The position numbers and the translations under genes are program-made. Source: Mytilisepta virgata (lineage: Eukaryota; Mollusca; Bivalvia; Mytilida; Mytilidae). From it: DNA of 64,000 nucleotides. The DNA is taken from assembly GCA_028015205.1 (NCBI GenBank), contig CM051521.1:120598614-120662613 (forward strand), read 5' to 3'. Position 1 is the first letter of the stretch; the number at the start of each line of letters is the position of its first letter. Shown piece after piece: positions 24,984 to 37,800 of this stretch. The notes beneath the pieces are model-generated. The model had not been told where the DNA came from and ran no database searches. It worked only from the letters and a program-made list of their open reading frames with translations.

Positions 24984-26323
24984 TGATGGAATGTTTGGGA
25001 TTCAATCCCAGGAATCAGGATCTCTCTCTCTGTCTGTACGTACTTAGCACTTTTAAGTTTATTGATTGAGGTCCAGAAGATCTCCCCTTAAACAGGTGAT
25101 TAAGGCTGCTTGAATTTGAATTTGATTACAACACCCCTCTCCATTTTATTTTTTTAAGTGGAGGTGCCAAAGGAGGATTTTTGAGGTTCTCACAGGCTTA
25201 GATATTTTGCCATTGAGTTCCTCACTCCTGTTGGTATTACTGTGTTCAGACATTTAGTTGGTACCCTTTGACATATTTTCATGTTTCTCAGTGCCAGACA
25301 TGTTGAAACTTTGGTTACTGAGACCAATTATTAATCCCAGATTCAATTCCTGTGCTATACAGCAAACATCTAATAATTTGAACCTGTGGATTTTGATCAC
25401 ATGTCATCTCTCTTTATAGTTAGCATTTTAATTGCGTAAGCTAAAAAATATTTCTACTATCCAGCGGATTAAGGCTGGCTATATACTGTCAACCACACAA
25501 CACCTATTATATCTTTGATTCAGATAACGTTTAATCACTATGGGGGTATTGGATGGTTTTGCCCTACTTATGACAGTGGTAAATAACTTTTTCCATTTGG
25601 TGTTTGAATACATTTAAAAACACTTTTGTCTTCATGTGTTCATTACCTTTAATTAAGAATTAAATATAAGGATGAAAAAAAAAAATTAATTAATTAAAAT
25701 AGTTTCTTCAGCAAAAAATGTTGTTGTAATCAAGGACTTACATTTGATTGCAGTTAAACAAGGAAGTATTTTCATTTCTAGAGAGCAAACATAGACTAAC
25801 ACTGAAAGCTAAAAGCTATGGATCTCTTATTATCTCTGCCTGTTGTTTAAACTTAGGGCGAAACCACTCAGGACCAAACCGAACTACTGTGAAGCTGCCG
25901 GGGCAGAACAAAATGGTAAAGAATGAAAATTCTGATGTGAACTTGTTTTTGATATTCATTTTTAGCTCAACTGACCCAAAGGAAAAAAGGAAAAAACGAA
26001 GCATGTTAAAAATTTTTCTTAAGACACAAATTCATTTGGAATTGGATCACAAAATGGATTTCTAACTTCTGAAAATTTCAGAATTTCCTTGATCTTGATG
26101 TTAATTTTTCTTAAACCATCTTTTGTGCACAACAATTAAACACATGTTTTCTGGCCAGAATATTTAACATGTATATCCATATTAATTCTTATAAACATGG
26201 ACAGACAAATACCCCAGACAACAGATACATTATAAATTGATAAGACTACATATAAATTTTAGTCTTTCAGTAAAGCATTTTCTTTTTTTCGCAGAAAAGT
26301 TTTGAAGTGACTGAACAGATAAA

Positions 26324-29300
26324 ATGAATTTGATGGATCAAAACCATAGGTTTGTACAATATATTTTACTGTCATAGAGCTTTAATTTAGGTAATAATTT
26401 TGAATAATTAGATATTATGTGTTGTGAAATCAGAATTTTTAAATAATTGCAGATGTATGATAAATTGCTGATTAAAAGTGGTTCAGACAAAAACAAGACT
26501 ATCAAAATCATTTGTTTGCAAGTAACTTTTTTAAGTGGTTTATTACTGTATGGCAGATCCTTGGAGTACAAATTAAGTTCGAACATCGGTTGTGAAAATT
26601 ATAACTAGTTACATGACCTTGTGAATTGAGGTGATCTGATTGGATAATCTGATTATAATCATTGGTAAAAGTATTATCAAAGTTTATGTTTATTGCTTGA
26701 TCACCTTATTCTTTACTTTACACTGTACTGAGGCTTAGCATTTGACCATACAATCAAAATAAGGGTGTTTCATTGATTTGTGGTGTCGCCTGAGGCAACG
26801 TAGGGATCACTATCCATCGTCGTTGGCGTCACAAATAATTTCTGTTGCATTTTTCTCAGGAACCATACTAGCCAGCTTCCTGATATTTGGCATAGCGCAT
26901 CAGTATGGAGAACTGTATCGTGTAAGGCAGTTTCGAATCTGTCGCATGTCCATTTCCTGTTTGATAGAGCTTAGAATATTTTTGAGATAGAAAAATTTCT
27001 GTCGCATTTTTCTCAGGAACCATACTAGCCAGCTTCCTGATATTTGGCATAGAGCATCAGTATGGAGAACTGTACTGTGTAGGACAGTTTCGTATCTGTC
27101 GTATGTCCACTACCTGTTTGTCGCAACTTAGAATATTTTTGAGATAGAAAAATTTGTCACATTTTTCTCAGGAACCACACAGGTTAGCTTCCTGATCTTT
27201 GGCATCCAGCATCATTATGGAGTACTGTATAGTATAAGACAGTTTCGAATCTGTCGCATGTCCACTTCCTGTTTGATGGAACTTAGAATATTTTTGAGAT
27301 AGAAAAATTTCTGTCAAATTTTTCTAAGGGACCACACACGATTTCCTTTTAGGATGTTTTCGGATGGATTATTCATTTTCACCTTTTACTAAGCAGGCTT
27401 ATTAGCTCACCTGCATGATGAGCTATTGCCATCACTTGGTGTCTGTCGTCGTCCAGCGTACTTTCCTTTAAAGATCTTCTCCTCTGAATCAACTGGGCCA
27501 ATTGGGACAAAACTTTGGTTGAATGGTCGATGGGTGGCCCCCTTCCAAAGTTATGTCCAGCATCCCATACTTCCTACCAACATGGCTGCTGTTACTAAAA
27601 ACAAAACAAAAGGGGAGATGAATTTAAAAAATCTTCTTCTATGAAACGACATGGCCAATTGGAACCAGACTTGGCAGTAATGGTCCTTAGGAATTTTTCT
27701 TTCAGAATTATGTCCGATGATCCGGACTAAGCTGAACATAGTTTAACATACATATAGTGTGTATAGTCTTATTTTCTGAAACCACTGGGGCATTTGGAAC
27801 CAGACTTGGAAATTATGGCCCTTATATGGTCCTGTTTCAGAAATGTGTCCAAATACCCAGACTGTCAACCAAGATTGCTGCTACAGCCGAACTTAGTTTA
27901 ACATAAACCCTATGGAAAATCTTCTTGTCTGAAACCACTGGGGCAATTGGAACCTGACTCAACAGCAATGGTACTTTGATGGTCTTCTTTCAGAAGTATG
28001 TCAGATGACTTGGACTGGCAACTAAGATGGCCACCATGCATAGCCAAACTTAATCTAACATAGGACCCTAGGGAAAATTCATTTAAAAATCTTCTTGTCT
28101 GAAACTACTTGACCAATTGGAACCAGACTTGGCAGCAGTGGTTCTCTTTCAGAATTATGTCCGATGATCCAGACTGCCACCACAACCAAACTTAGTTTAA
28201 CACCCCATGGGAAAACTAGCCACATTGATGCTACACTTAAATTTTAGTCCTGCTCAAGTCGGACAAGATAAATCCAGGTGAACAGTACAGGCTGTTGAGA
28301 GCCTCTAATTTCAAAGAATTTCGCTTTACTATGTTGAGGTAAGTGTATTGTTAGATACATAATTCCTGAAGAAATTTCAGGTCATTTAATATAAATAAAT
28401 GAGATTCCAAAAAAGCTAAGTTTGCTGCTTTCAGTATCAATATCTTTATTTTTGTATCTTTTTAGGTTGGTTCACCTTGACTTGAAAGGTGCCCCTCCAA
28501 GAGTTGAATACTTGGAACAGGTAAGAATACAGCAAGACATATCATATCTGTTCACATTTGTACATTTCAAAGAAAAGGAAGTCGGTATAATAAATCTCGC
28601 TCAATTTGAAGATAGGATATAAGCTTCAGTAAAACAACATCCTACAGGACTGATCATGAGGGGAAAAGTGATTAAATTTGTACATAATGGCTTCCTTGTG
28701 TGTACTTTATCAAGGAGAACAGTATGTTATAAATTACAAATGGAGACAAACAATATAATCATGTTATTGTTAGCAATATTTGATTGAATTAAATTATTGA
28801 TAAAGATAATAACATGAAATTTTGGTAGTCGGACACATTCAGACAAACCTCAGTGGGGTGTACTTGATTTTATTATTGATTAATAAGGTTGAACGTCATA
28901 GTATCAATCAGATAAGGAACATATCTTCACTATATAAGGCTAGCATTGTGTGGATATAAGTGCTAGTATACTGTTTTCAAAATGTTAAGACTTTGGTCAA
29001 TGTATGCAGAGATTTCTAATCAGTTAGAGCTTGTTCTTTCTAGTTTAGAATACTTCTAAAATATCAAAATATTTAATTATGTTTAACATTGCAGGTTATT
29101 CCATTGTTTAAGAAGATGGGAGCAACAGGTTTATTGTTGGAGTATGAAGATATGTTTCCATACTATGGAGAGCTTAGTGAGATAGCATCACCCTATGCAT
29201 ATAGGTTGGTTTATAATATATTACCAAACCCCTGTTAAAGAGTTCCTCATAAGGAAATGAGTACCAATTAAATGCTTTAAAATGATTAAACGTCTAAAGG

Positions 29301-31802
29301 GCACCAGTTGATTTAATTACCTGATACTTCATTTTTGAAATGATAATTTTCTAGCTGATTTCTGGAAAGTGTTATCTTGTATTGTGCATATGGCACTTGT
29401 ATGCAATGGCCAGGTAAAAATATTTATAGTATAACTAATCACTGAATTCAAATACCAGAAATAACGCATGACCGAACTATGCAGTAAATCAGCTGCAGTT
29501 TGGTCAGAAGTTGTTTATTTCTGGTATAAGTTGTGCATTGACTTAACACTATGCCATGTAACAGTAAATGTTGTACACACATTTAGGAGTGCATCAATAA
29601 ACCTTGAAATAAACCACTGGTAAAGTGTTCCCACAATTGTCCAACAGGAGTCCGTCTGCAGATATGATAGGTGCAATTTGAAGCAAGTATTGAGGGACAT
29701 ATGGGTGAAAATTGAAGGTTGTGCAATCACAACCACAGGTGGGAAAAATCACAGATGAGTCAATTGATTAATTCATTCATAATTTAAGAATTGACACTGT
29801 TTATCCTTTCAGTAAAGAAGCAATATTTAGAATTCAACAGTTAACAGAGGAAAATAATCTGGTTATCATCCCACTTGTACAGTCATTTGGTCATTTTGAG
29901 GTTAGTGTCAACATGTGTGTTAATTTTATATGTCATAATCAAATATGTGTCATACTGAAAGAAAGTAATCACTAGAATTATTACATCAAAGAAAGTATGG
30001 ACAGTTTTCAACAAATGTACACCGAGATATCTTATGTAAATAACAAGACAGATAACAGGAAAGTGCAACAATGATTTACCAATCAAGCTCGTATGATAAT
30101 ATATAAGGAGTGTCAGGATACATCACATACATCTAATAAAGAATATTTCAACCTCATTTTAAGTAATAATGACATTGGTTTAATTGTATAAAATTCATAA
30201 GAGTAACTCCAATAGTTGATAAATTGAAACTTTTAATGCACATTTCAGTTTGTGTTGAAGCATGAGAAGTTCCGATCATTGAGAGAAGTACCAAATTATC
30301 CCATGGCATTATGTCCTTCAAATCCAGGTAATTGTATAACATGTAGTAAAATTAATTTTATAAAAATTGGCCAAAATGTGCTGAAAACGGCATTAAACCC
30401 CAACTAAACAAACAAACAAACTTATTATTAGGTGTCTTCTTTTAAAAAAATGTCTGTTTTGAAAAAAAATGATTATAATTGTTTTACCTTGTGTTTTTAT
30501 TTTAGATTTTATTAAAATATAGCCCTTTTCTGAAACTCATTTCAGGTATCACGATTCTGACTCTAAAATATAAAACCAGTACTACGTCTCAGCAAGGGAA
30601 ATAACTTGCTTCAAATTATAATTTTTGAATCAGATTCGTGATACCGGAAATGAGTTTCCGGAAAGGGCATTATTATAGTCTTAATTTTTTATATGAAAGA
30701 TCCATGGCCAGAATCGATGCACATGCATGACACAATATGCTGCATGTAATATATATCTTCATTTGCATTATAAATCCAAGTGGGTTAGGCAAAAATTAAC
30801 AAACAATTATAATTATAGAGTATAATACTAATATACACAACAATCAAATGAACAACTGAAACATATCAAGATATCCAAAAAGGCTAAATCCAAGTTGACC
30901 ATCTAGTAATTTTATGGGTTGTTTGTGGTGTAATACCACTGTTACGGGAAATCCCTTTTAAAAGTACATGGCACATTGCTCTCTTATAGCACCAAGTTAA
31001 GGTGAGGTGGGATTTGAGGAAAAGAACTGACACGATGCTGTTTTCAAATGATATGCCTCTCAATTTAAAATCAACATAAATTTTCATAGATTGAAATTTG
31101 ACAATTTAACATAGAATGCTATTGTAAAATCTAATAGTTGTTTTACTTCTTGTACGAGCCATGCCTTCAAATATAATCGGTGTTAGAATTCAGTACCCCA
31201 ACAGTGTGTGATTTTGTGTTATATTCAACCACACAAAAGATAGATAAACAAAACTACAATAAAATAGAACAACTCCGCGAACATGGAAAAAAAATCGGAT
31301 TTTTTTTTTTAAAGGATTGCATACGCTAAAATTGAAGATATTTTTACTCCCTCCCTCTAGCGTGCACTTTGCACACTGGAAAATGGTTGACAATTATGGA
31401 TGGCTCCTTACATGTATATTATGTCCTCAGAAAGCAGTATTATTTCTTTTATCAGCACCATTTGTTTTGGAGAATACAGCTAATTGGTATAATAAATATG
31501 AAAATACCAGTTTAAAGACCATATTTATTTTCTTCTTCCAAATGTTTCATTTTGTGTGAACAATTATATACTCTAGATTCTCTGACAGCTGTGTGTATGA
31601 TGATAGATCAGGTGATGGAATTACATCAAGGTCTCAGATGGTTCCATATTGGAGCTGATGAGGTATTTAATTCTAGTACAAATACATTTCTTAGAACCAT
31701 GCAGCAAGAAACCAGTGTTGACAAAAAAAGCACTGATACATATACAGTTTTTGTCGAGCCTTCGACTTTTGTCGAAAAAGCGAGACATAGCGATCCTACA
31801 TT

Positions 31803-31838
<36 letters not shown>

Positions 31839-34800
31839 GCGTCCACAAATATGTGGTTAAAGTTTTTGAAATTTTAATAACTTTCTTAAACTATCCTGGA
31901 TTTCTACCAAACTTGGACAGAGGCTTGTTTATGATCATAAAATAGTATCCAGAAGGAAATTTTGTAAAAAAAAAATTCCAGTTTTTCCGTATTTTACTTA
32001 TAAATGGACTTAGTTTTTCTGCCAGGAAACATTACATTCACTCTGTGGTTAAAGTTTTTAAAATTTTAATAACTTTCTTAAACTATCCATTAACTGCAAA
32101 TCTATTATGTGCATTCACCTATCACACTGAAAATATAGACAACATCAAAAGTAGGCGAGACACTGGGTTCTGCGGAACCCTTACGAATTTTATAAATAGA
32201 AATCTTCAGTTCAACAAAAGTCACATTCATGTTGTTTGTCTTAAAAATACAATGCTCTAAAGGGGAGATACATGTGGCTCACATATCAGACAAAACCTAT
32301 AAAATATGAACAATCCTGCAATTAATTCAACATTATAGAAAGGTTTACACAATTCCAAGAATTACAAATATTTACATTATTACATTTTGTACTTTAAGGT
32401 TTATATAGAACAGTGCGTTTGTAACTAGTCCATATTTTGTGATATTGCACAGTAAAAGTGATATTGAACTGTGAACTATTTTTAGAAACAAGATATTTCC
32501 AATTCATGCTCTTCAAAGTGAAATGTAATAAAACAAAGGAATTAACTATTGTGTTTTATGGACCACCTAAAGCAATATTGCCTGCGACTGCTGGCCTTGG
32601 GCAATATCCATAAAACATAATTGTATAGTATTGATTTATGACCAAATTTCATTGATGAGTTTAAAGTGGAGGGAAGTTGAGTCATTTGGACAGTTATATA
32701 AACAGTAGGTCTAGGTTTGGAAATTTTAAACACAACTACAAGAAGATATTAAGAAGCTATCTCACGTGTGAAATAACAACATTTATTATATAATAATAAA
32801 CATTTTCCTATTTCAATAGAAAACGATCCTGCATTAAATCCTTGGATTTGCACGCATTTAATATGTTAATTTTCGATAAAGAACAAATGCATTCTGAAAT
32901 TGATTTGTAACTTATTGCATCTTCGTCTGTTTATAGAAATTAAAATGGTGGAAACAAAATCGACTCGAAAATTTTCTGTTGTTGAAAATGCTTTTCTAAA
33001 GAAACAAACACCTGCGAAACTAGCTGACTTGAGTTACTATTAAGTATAATGTAAACAAGAACAATTTTGAGGATTTTATTTGTAAGAAACCAATGAGATA
33101 TTCCCAAGGTTTCAAATCGACTTCATATTTTGAACTCGTGCAAATAAGAGTTTTATCGTTCATATTGACACTAGTTCAATAAGTTATTTATTTAGATTTT
33201 GAGCTTAATTCTCTTGGTAGAACTGTGAAAATAGAATAAAATATTTATTACTATATAATAAAATGATTATTGCATGAATATTGGTGAATATTGTCCCTCA
33301 AAGTACATTATAAAGTCTGCTCGGGACAATATTCACCAATATTCATGCATTAACCATATATTATTTGACTTGTTAACATTCCTGTCATCACAATCTTGAT
33401 TTTTCATCCATTACAGGATTTTAAGACTACATGTAAGGTTGAAATTTCAAATAACAATTATTATTGCAGAAGATTTAGATATATTTTAATGTGATTTCTA
33501 ATATTAAGGGAAAATTATGTTTGTAGGTTTACCATATTGGAATCTGTGAAAAATGTAAGAAGAGAATGTTGGTACAAAACATGACACAACAGCAATTGTT
33601 CTTTGCTCACTGCAAAGGTGTTCTGAATTATATCAAAGTTAAATATCCCTCAGTCACAGCAATAATGTGGGATGACATGTTACGTTACACAGAACTGCCA
33701 GTGTTACTAGGTATGTGTTGTTTCAGCAATAATGTGTGATGACATGTTACATTACACAGAACTGCCAGTGTTACTAGGTATGTGTTGTTTCAGCAATAAT
33801 GTGTGATGACATGTTACATTACACAGAACTGCCAGTGTTACTAGGTATGTGTTGTTTCAACAATAATGTCGTATGACATGTTACGTTACACAGAACTGCC
33901 AGTGTTAAAAGGTATATGTTGTTTCAACAATAATGTCGTATGACATGTTACGTTACACAGAACTGCCAGTGTTACTAGGTATGTGTTGTTTTAACAATAA
34001 TGTCGTATGACATGTTATGTTACACAGAACTGCCATTGTTACTAGGTATGTGTTGTTTCAACAATAATGTGGGATGACACGTTACGTTACACAGAACTGC
34101 CAGTGTTACTAGGTATGTGTTGTTTCAGCATTAATGTGGGATGACATGTTACGTTACACAGAACTGCCGGTGTTACTAGGTATGTGTTGTTTCAGCATTA
34201 ATGTGGTATGACGTTACGTTACGAAGAACTGCCAGTGTTACTAGGTATGTGTTGTTTCAGCATTAATGTGGTATGACATGTTACGTTACACAGAACTGCC
34301 AGTGTTACTAGGTATGTGTTGTTTCATCATTAATGTGGGATGACACGTTACGTTACACAGAACTGCCAGTGTTACTAGGTATGTGTTGTTTGAACAATAA
34401 TGTGTGATGACATGTTACGTTATACAGAACTGCCAGTGTTACTAGGTATGTGTTGTTTCAGCATTAATGTGGGATGACGTGTTACGTTACACAGAACTGC
34501 CAGTGTTACTAGGTATGTGTTGTTTCAACAATAATGTGTGATGACATGTTACGTTACACAGAACTGCCAGTGTTACTAGGTATGTGTTGTTTCAGCATTA
34601 ATGTGGGATGACATGTTACGTTACACAGAACTGCCAGTGTTACTAGGTATGTGTTGTTTCAGCATTAATGTGGGATGACATGTTACGTTACACAGAACTG
34701 CCAGTGTTACTAGGTATGTGTTGTTTCAACAATAAATGTAGATCTAGCATTTTTCATGTGAAACAGTCCATCTTAGACAGAGTCGCTGTTTTGCATTGGA

Positions 34801-37800
34801 AAGATGTCCAATTGAATGGTCTCATTCAAATGATATCATAATTTTTAGAGATTTTCTGATCTAGAAAAATTCATGGTATGATATTATCTTTAATACTAGT
34901 TGATATATTTATTTTTCAGAGTCAGGTTTATTTGGTCTGTAGAAGTACATGTGTTTAAAGGCTTTATCTAACATGTATAGTTATTAATTTTTCAGTCTGG
35001 TAGAATTGATGGTGTTATATAACACAATTTTTATTTATTTTTCAAAGTCTGGTTTATCTGGACTGGTGGAACCAATGGTGTGGCATTGTCTAACAACGTC
35101 GTTATTTACTTTTCAGAGTCTGGTTTATCTGGACTGGTGGAACTTATGGTGTGGCATTGTCTAACAAAGTTATTATTTACTTTTCAGAGTCTGGTTTATC
35201 TGGACTGGTGGAACCAATGGTTTGGCATTATTTAACAAAGTTTTTACTTCCTCCAGGTAATTTTAACATGAGAATGGTTAATACACTGTGTATGACCAAA
35301 GGGGATAAAAAGTATATTACAATCATGAATTCATTGTTTTTGTCATTCCTTCAATGTTGATTCTGTAACGGGAAAAAATGTGCTGGGGAAGAGAGAACCA
35401 TTTTTAAATGAGACAGAAAACCATAAAGTACACTTACAGTAATACATTATTTGTTATTTTAGATATATGGGAGAAATTCTCCAAAGTATTTCCTAACATT
35501 TGGTTTGCCAGTGCCTTCAAAGGAGCTACAGGATCCAATGTATATATAACAAACATAGGCTATCACATTGAGAACCATCTGATGTGGTTGGCTGTACAGG
35601 AAAAAGAGAAATCAAAGTTTCAGTCAATAAGAGGTTATGCCATTACTGGCTGGTCCAGGTAATTAACTATACATGTATAAAAAAAAACACAGAAAAAAAA
35701 TTGTAGAATATCATCTTTGGAAAGGGAAATAACTACTACATGACATTTTGGGTGACATATTTTTCACTTTCAATCTGTGCTTTGAAGCCACCCAAGAGAC
35801 TTCTCATTACAGCTTTCTTAGTAGGCATGAGGAGCTGAGACTTATCTCCCAGTCAGATCAGAATTTAATGTGAAGATTTTATGAATGTAAAAAAAGTGAC
35901 AGGATGAGCATCCCTTTATTAATTTCTGAGTACATTGTATTAGATCTTGTTCATTAATGCTTCTTAAAATTGTACTGTGTTTCATTCATGTATATAACAG
36001 GGATCCGGAAATTTCATCAGCCTCTGCCAAACATTTTTTGAATTGTCAGTTTACACTCTTTTTATCAATGTCAACACACGACCTTATTTCATACAAATGT
36101 TGTTATGCACAATTTATGAATTTTTGGGGTAATACCTCAAATAAATGTCGTGCATATGTATCAACTCTTTGACATTCTGTGCAGCATTATTTGTCTATTG
36201 ATAATTTCGATGTTATAGGTGTCTTCTTTGATGACCACGTGTGGTGCATATAAATAGATCGATATGGAAATGGACTACACAACGGAGTAGAAATGAACTA
36301 AATAAATGACTAAAATAAATTCAAGTTAAAAAAGTTTGAAATTAGTATATGAAAGTCTTCCCGAAAGATGAAATTTTTATTACTTTTTCATATTTAACTA
36401 CACCGATTCGTGCATGCTCAATGAATATTTTCTATAAACTACACGTGCAGAAATGGCAACAGTGTGGAAATCTATAAGTCTTTTCGAGTTAAAACTAATA
36501 AGGCATTTTATCTTCTCAAGTTTGTGATTGTGAACTGTTAGATTGTCCGAAAAATACCATGTAATTGATTTTTTTAAATTTCAAAGTAGAAAGGGTGAAA
36601 ACCCCTGATTAATCGTCACTGATGAATGACCTCGATTGAACTTTTGGAAATTGTTGACAGGTGTACATTAATTATAATTAGGCGTCATAAAAACACAGAC
36701 ACCTCTGTTAATTACCCTATTGACAATAGTAATTGCTGTAAAAACAGTTTGAAAAGATCAGTCAACTATAGAGAGGAAATGACCTGAATGAGGTAACTGC
36801 CGAACTTCGAAATTTTGGCGTCGCAACTTTCCAGTACATCTTTTTATTAAAAAATAGAAATTTTAGATGTCTGTTTGACCCTTTTTTTGACCGGAAAATA
36901 AACATTTCTCCGGTCATGTTCGGAAAATAGAAGGAGTTCCGGATCCTTGGTATATACATGTTATTGTATTTGCTAAAACCCATTCCCATATTGCGAGTAC
37001 AAAAATTTATTAAATATGTAGCAATATCATCTGCACATTCAAAGCATTTTAAATGATAATAAAAAAAAAAAAAAAGAAAACCAAAAAAATCTGTAAGACA
37101 AATAGTTTATATTGCTAGTTTTTTGTAAACTGTTTGCTATAGATTTTTCCATCAGGCCTTCCTTCTTTCACAATTTACAGCAAAAAGTCAGGATCATTCA
37201 CTGTTTTTCATTTGAAGTTGTTATGGATTATGTTTACAATATGGTTACAATGTGTATATTAAGTTTGATAAAAGTTTAAAGTTGTAAGAAAGGTATAAAA
37301 GATGTTTTTGTGTTTGACAGGTATGATCATTATGCCGTGTTATGTGAGTTGCTGCCACAAGCACTACCAAGTTTGGGTATCTGTCTCTCTGTGTTACAGA
37401 AAGGAACATTTAATGCAGACACACACAACAGTATGTCACAACTACTCATGTTCAAATCCCTGCTGCCGATTAATCCATATCAGTGGTAAGTCTGACGTAG
37501 ATTTATCCTCTAGCTGGCCAATTTACTGGCCAAGTAAAAGATGCAAAATACTTGTTTTCAGTATAATAGCATGTCATCTGCTAGTACCCTTGTCTTTACT
37601 TAGTAGTTCAAATTTGTTGATTGTGGTCCTCAACTGTCACATTATTAGTCAGAAATGTCTAGTATTTAGAAAAAATCTGCCTGAGAAAGTAAGAAAAAGA
37701 ATATTTTGAATTGTTTGTTAGGTGTTATTGTCCACCCGCAAACAAAGTTTAGGTGGGTATATAGGAATCACCCTGTCCGTCCGTCTGTCCATATGTCTTT

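Noticed and set aside
25754..25914. Exon-like segment before HEXD (acceptor TGCAG, donor GTAAAG)
   Set aside because: Its frame cannot join the HEXD start exon in a coding sense because that exon has stops in all frames before the ATG. It may be a 5' UTR exon, but this cannot be shown.
31552..31945. ~100-residue frames with poly-Arg, poly-Gly or poly-Pro
   Set aside because: They are HEXD exon 6 running into a repeat with a CGT/CGG microsatellite.
36762..36989. 75-residue minus-strand frame, with a plus-strand frame at 35957-36172
   Set aside because: Both lie inside a candidate inverted-terminus element; no recognised domain and no splice context.
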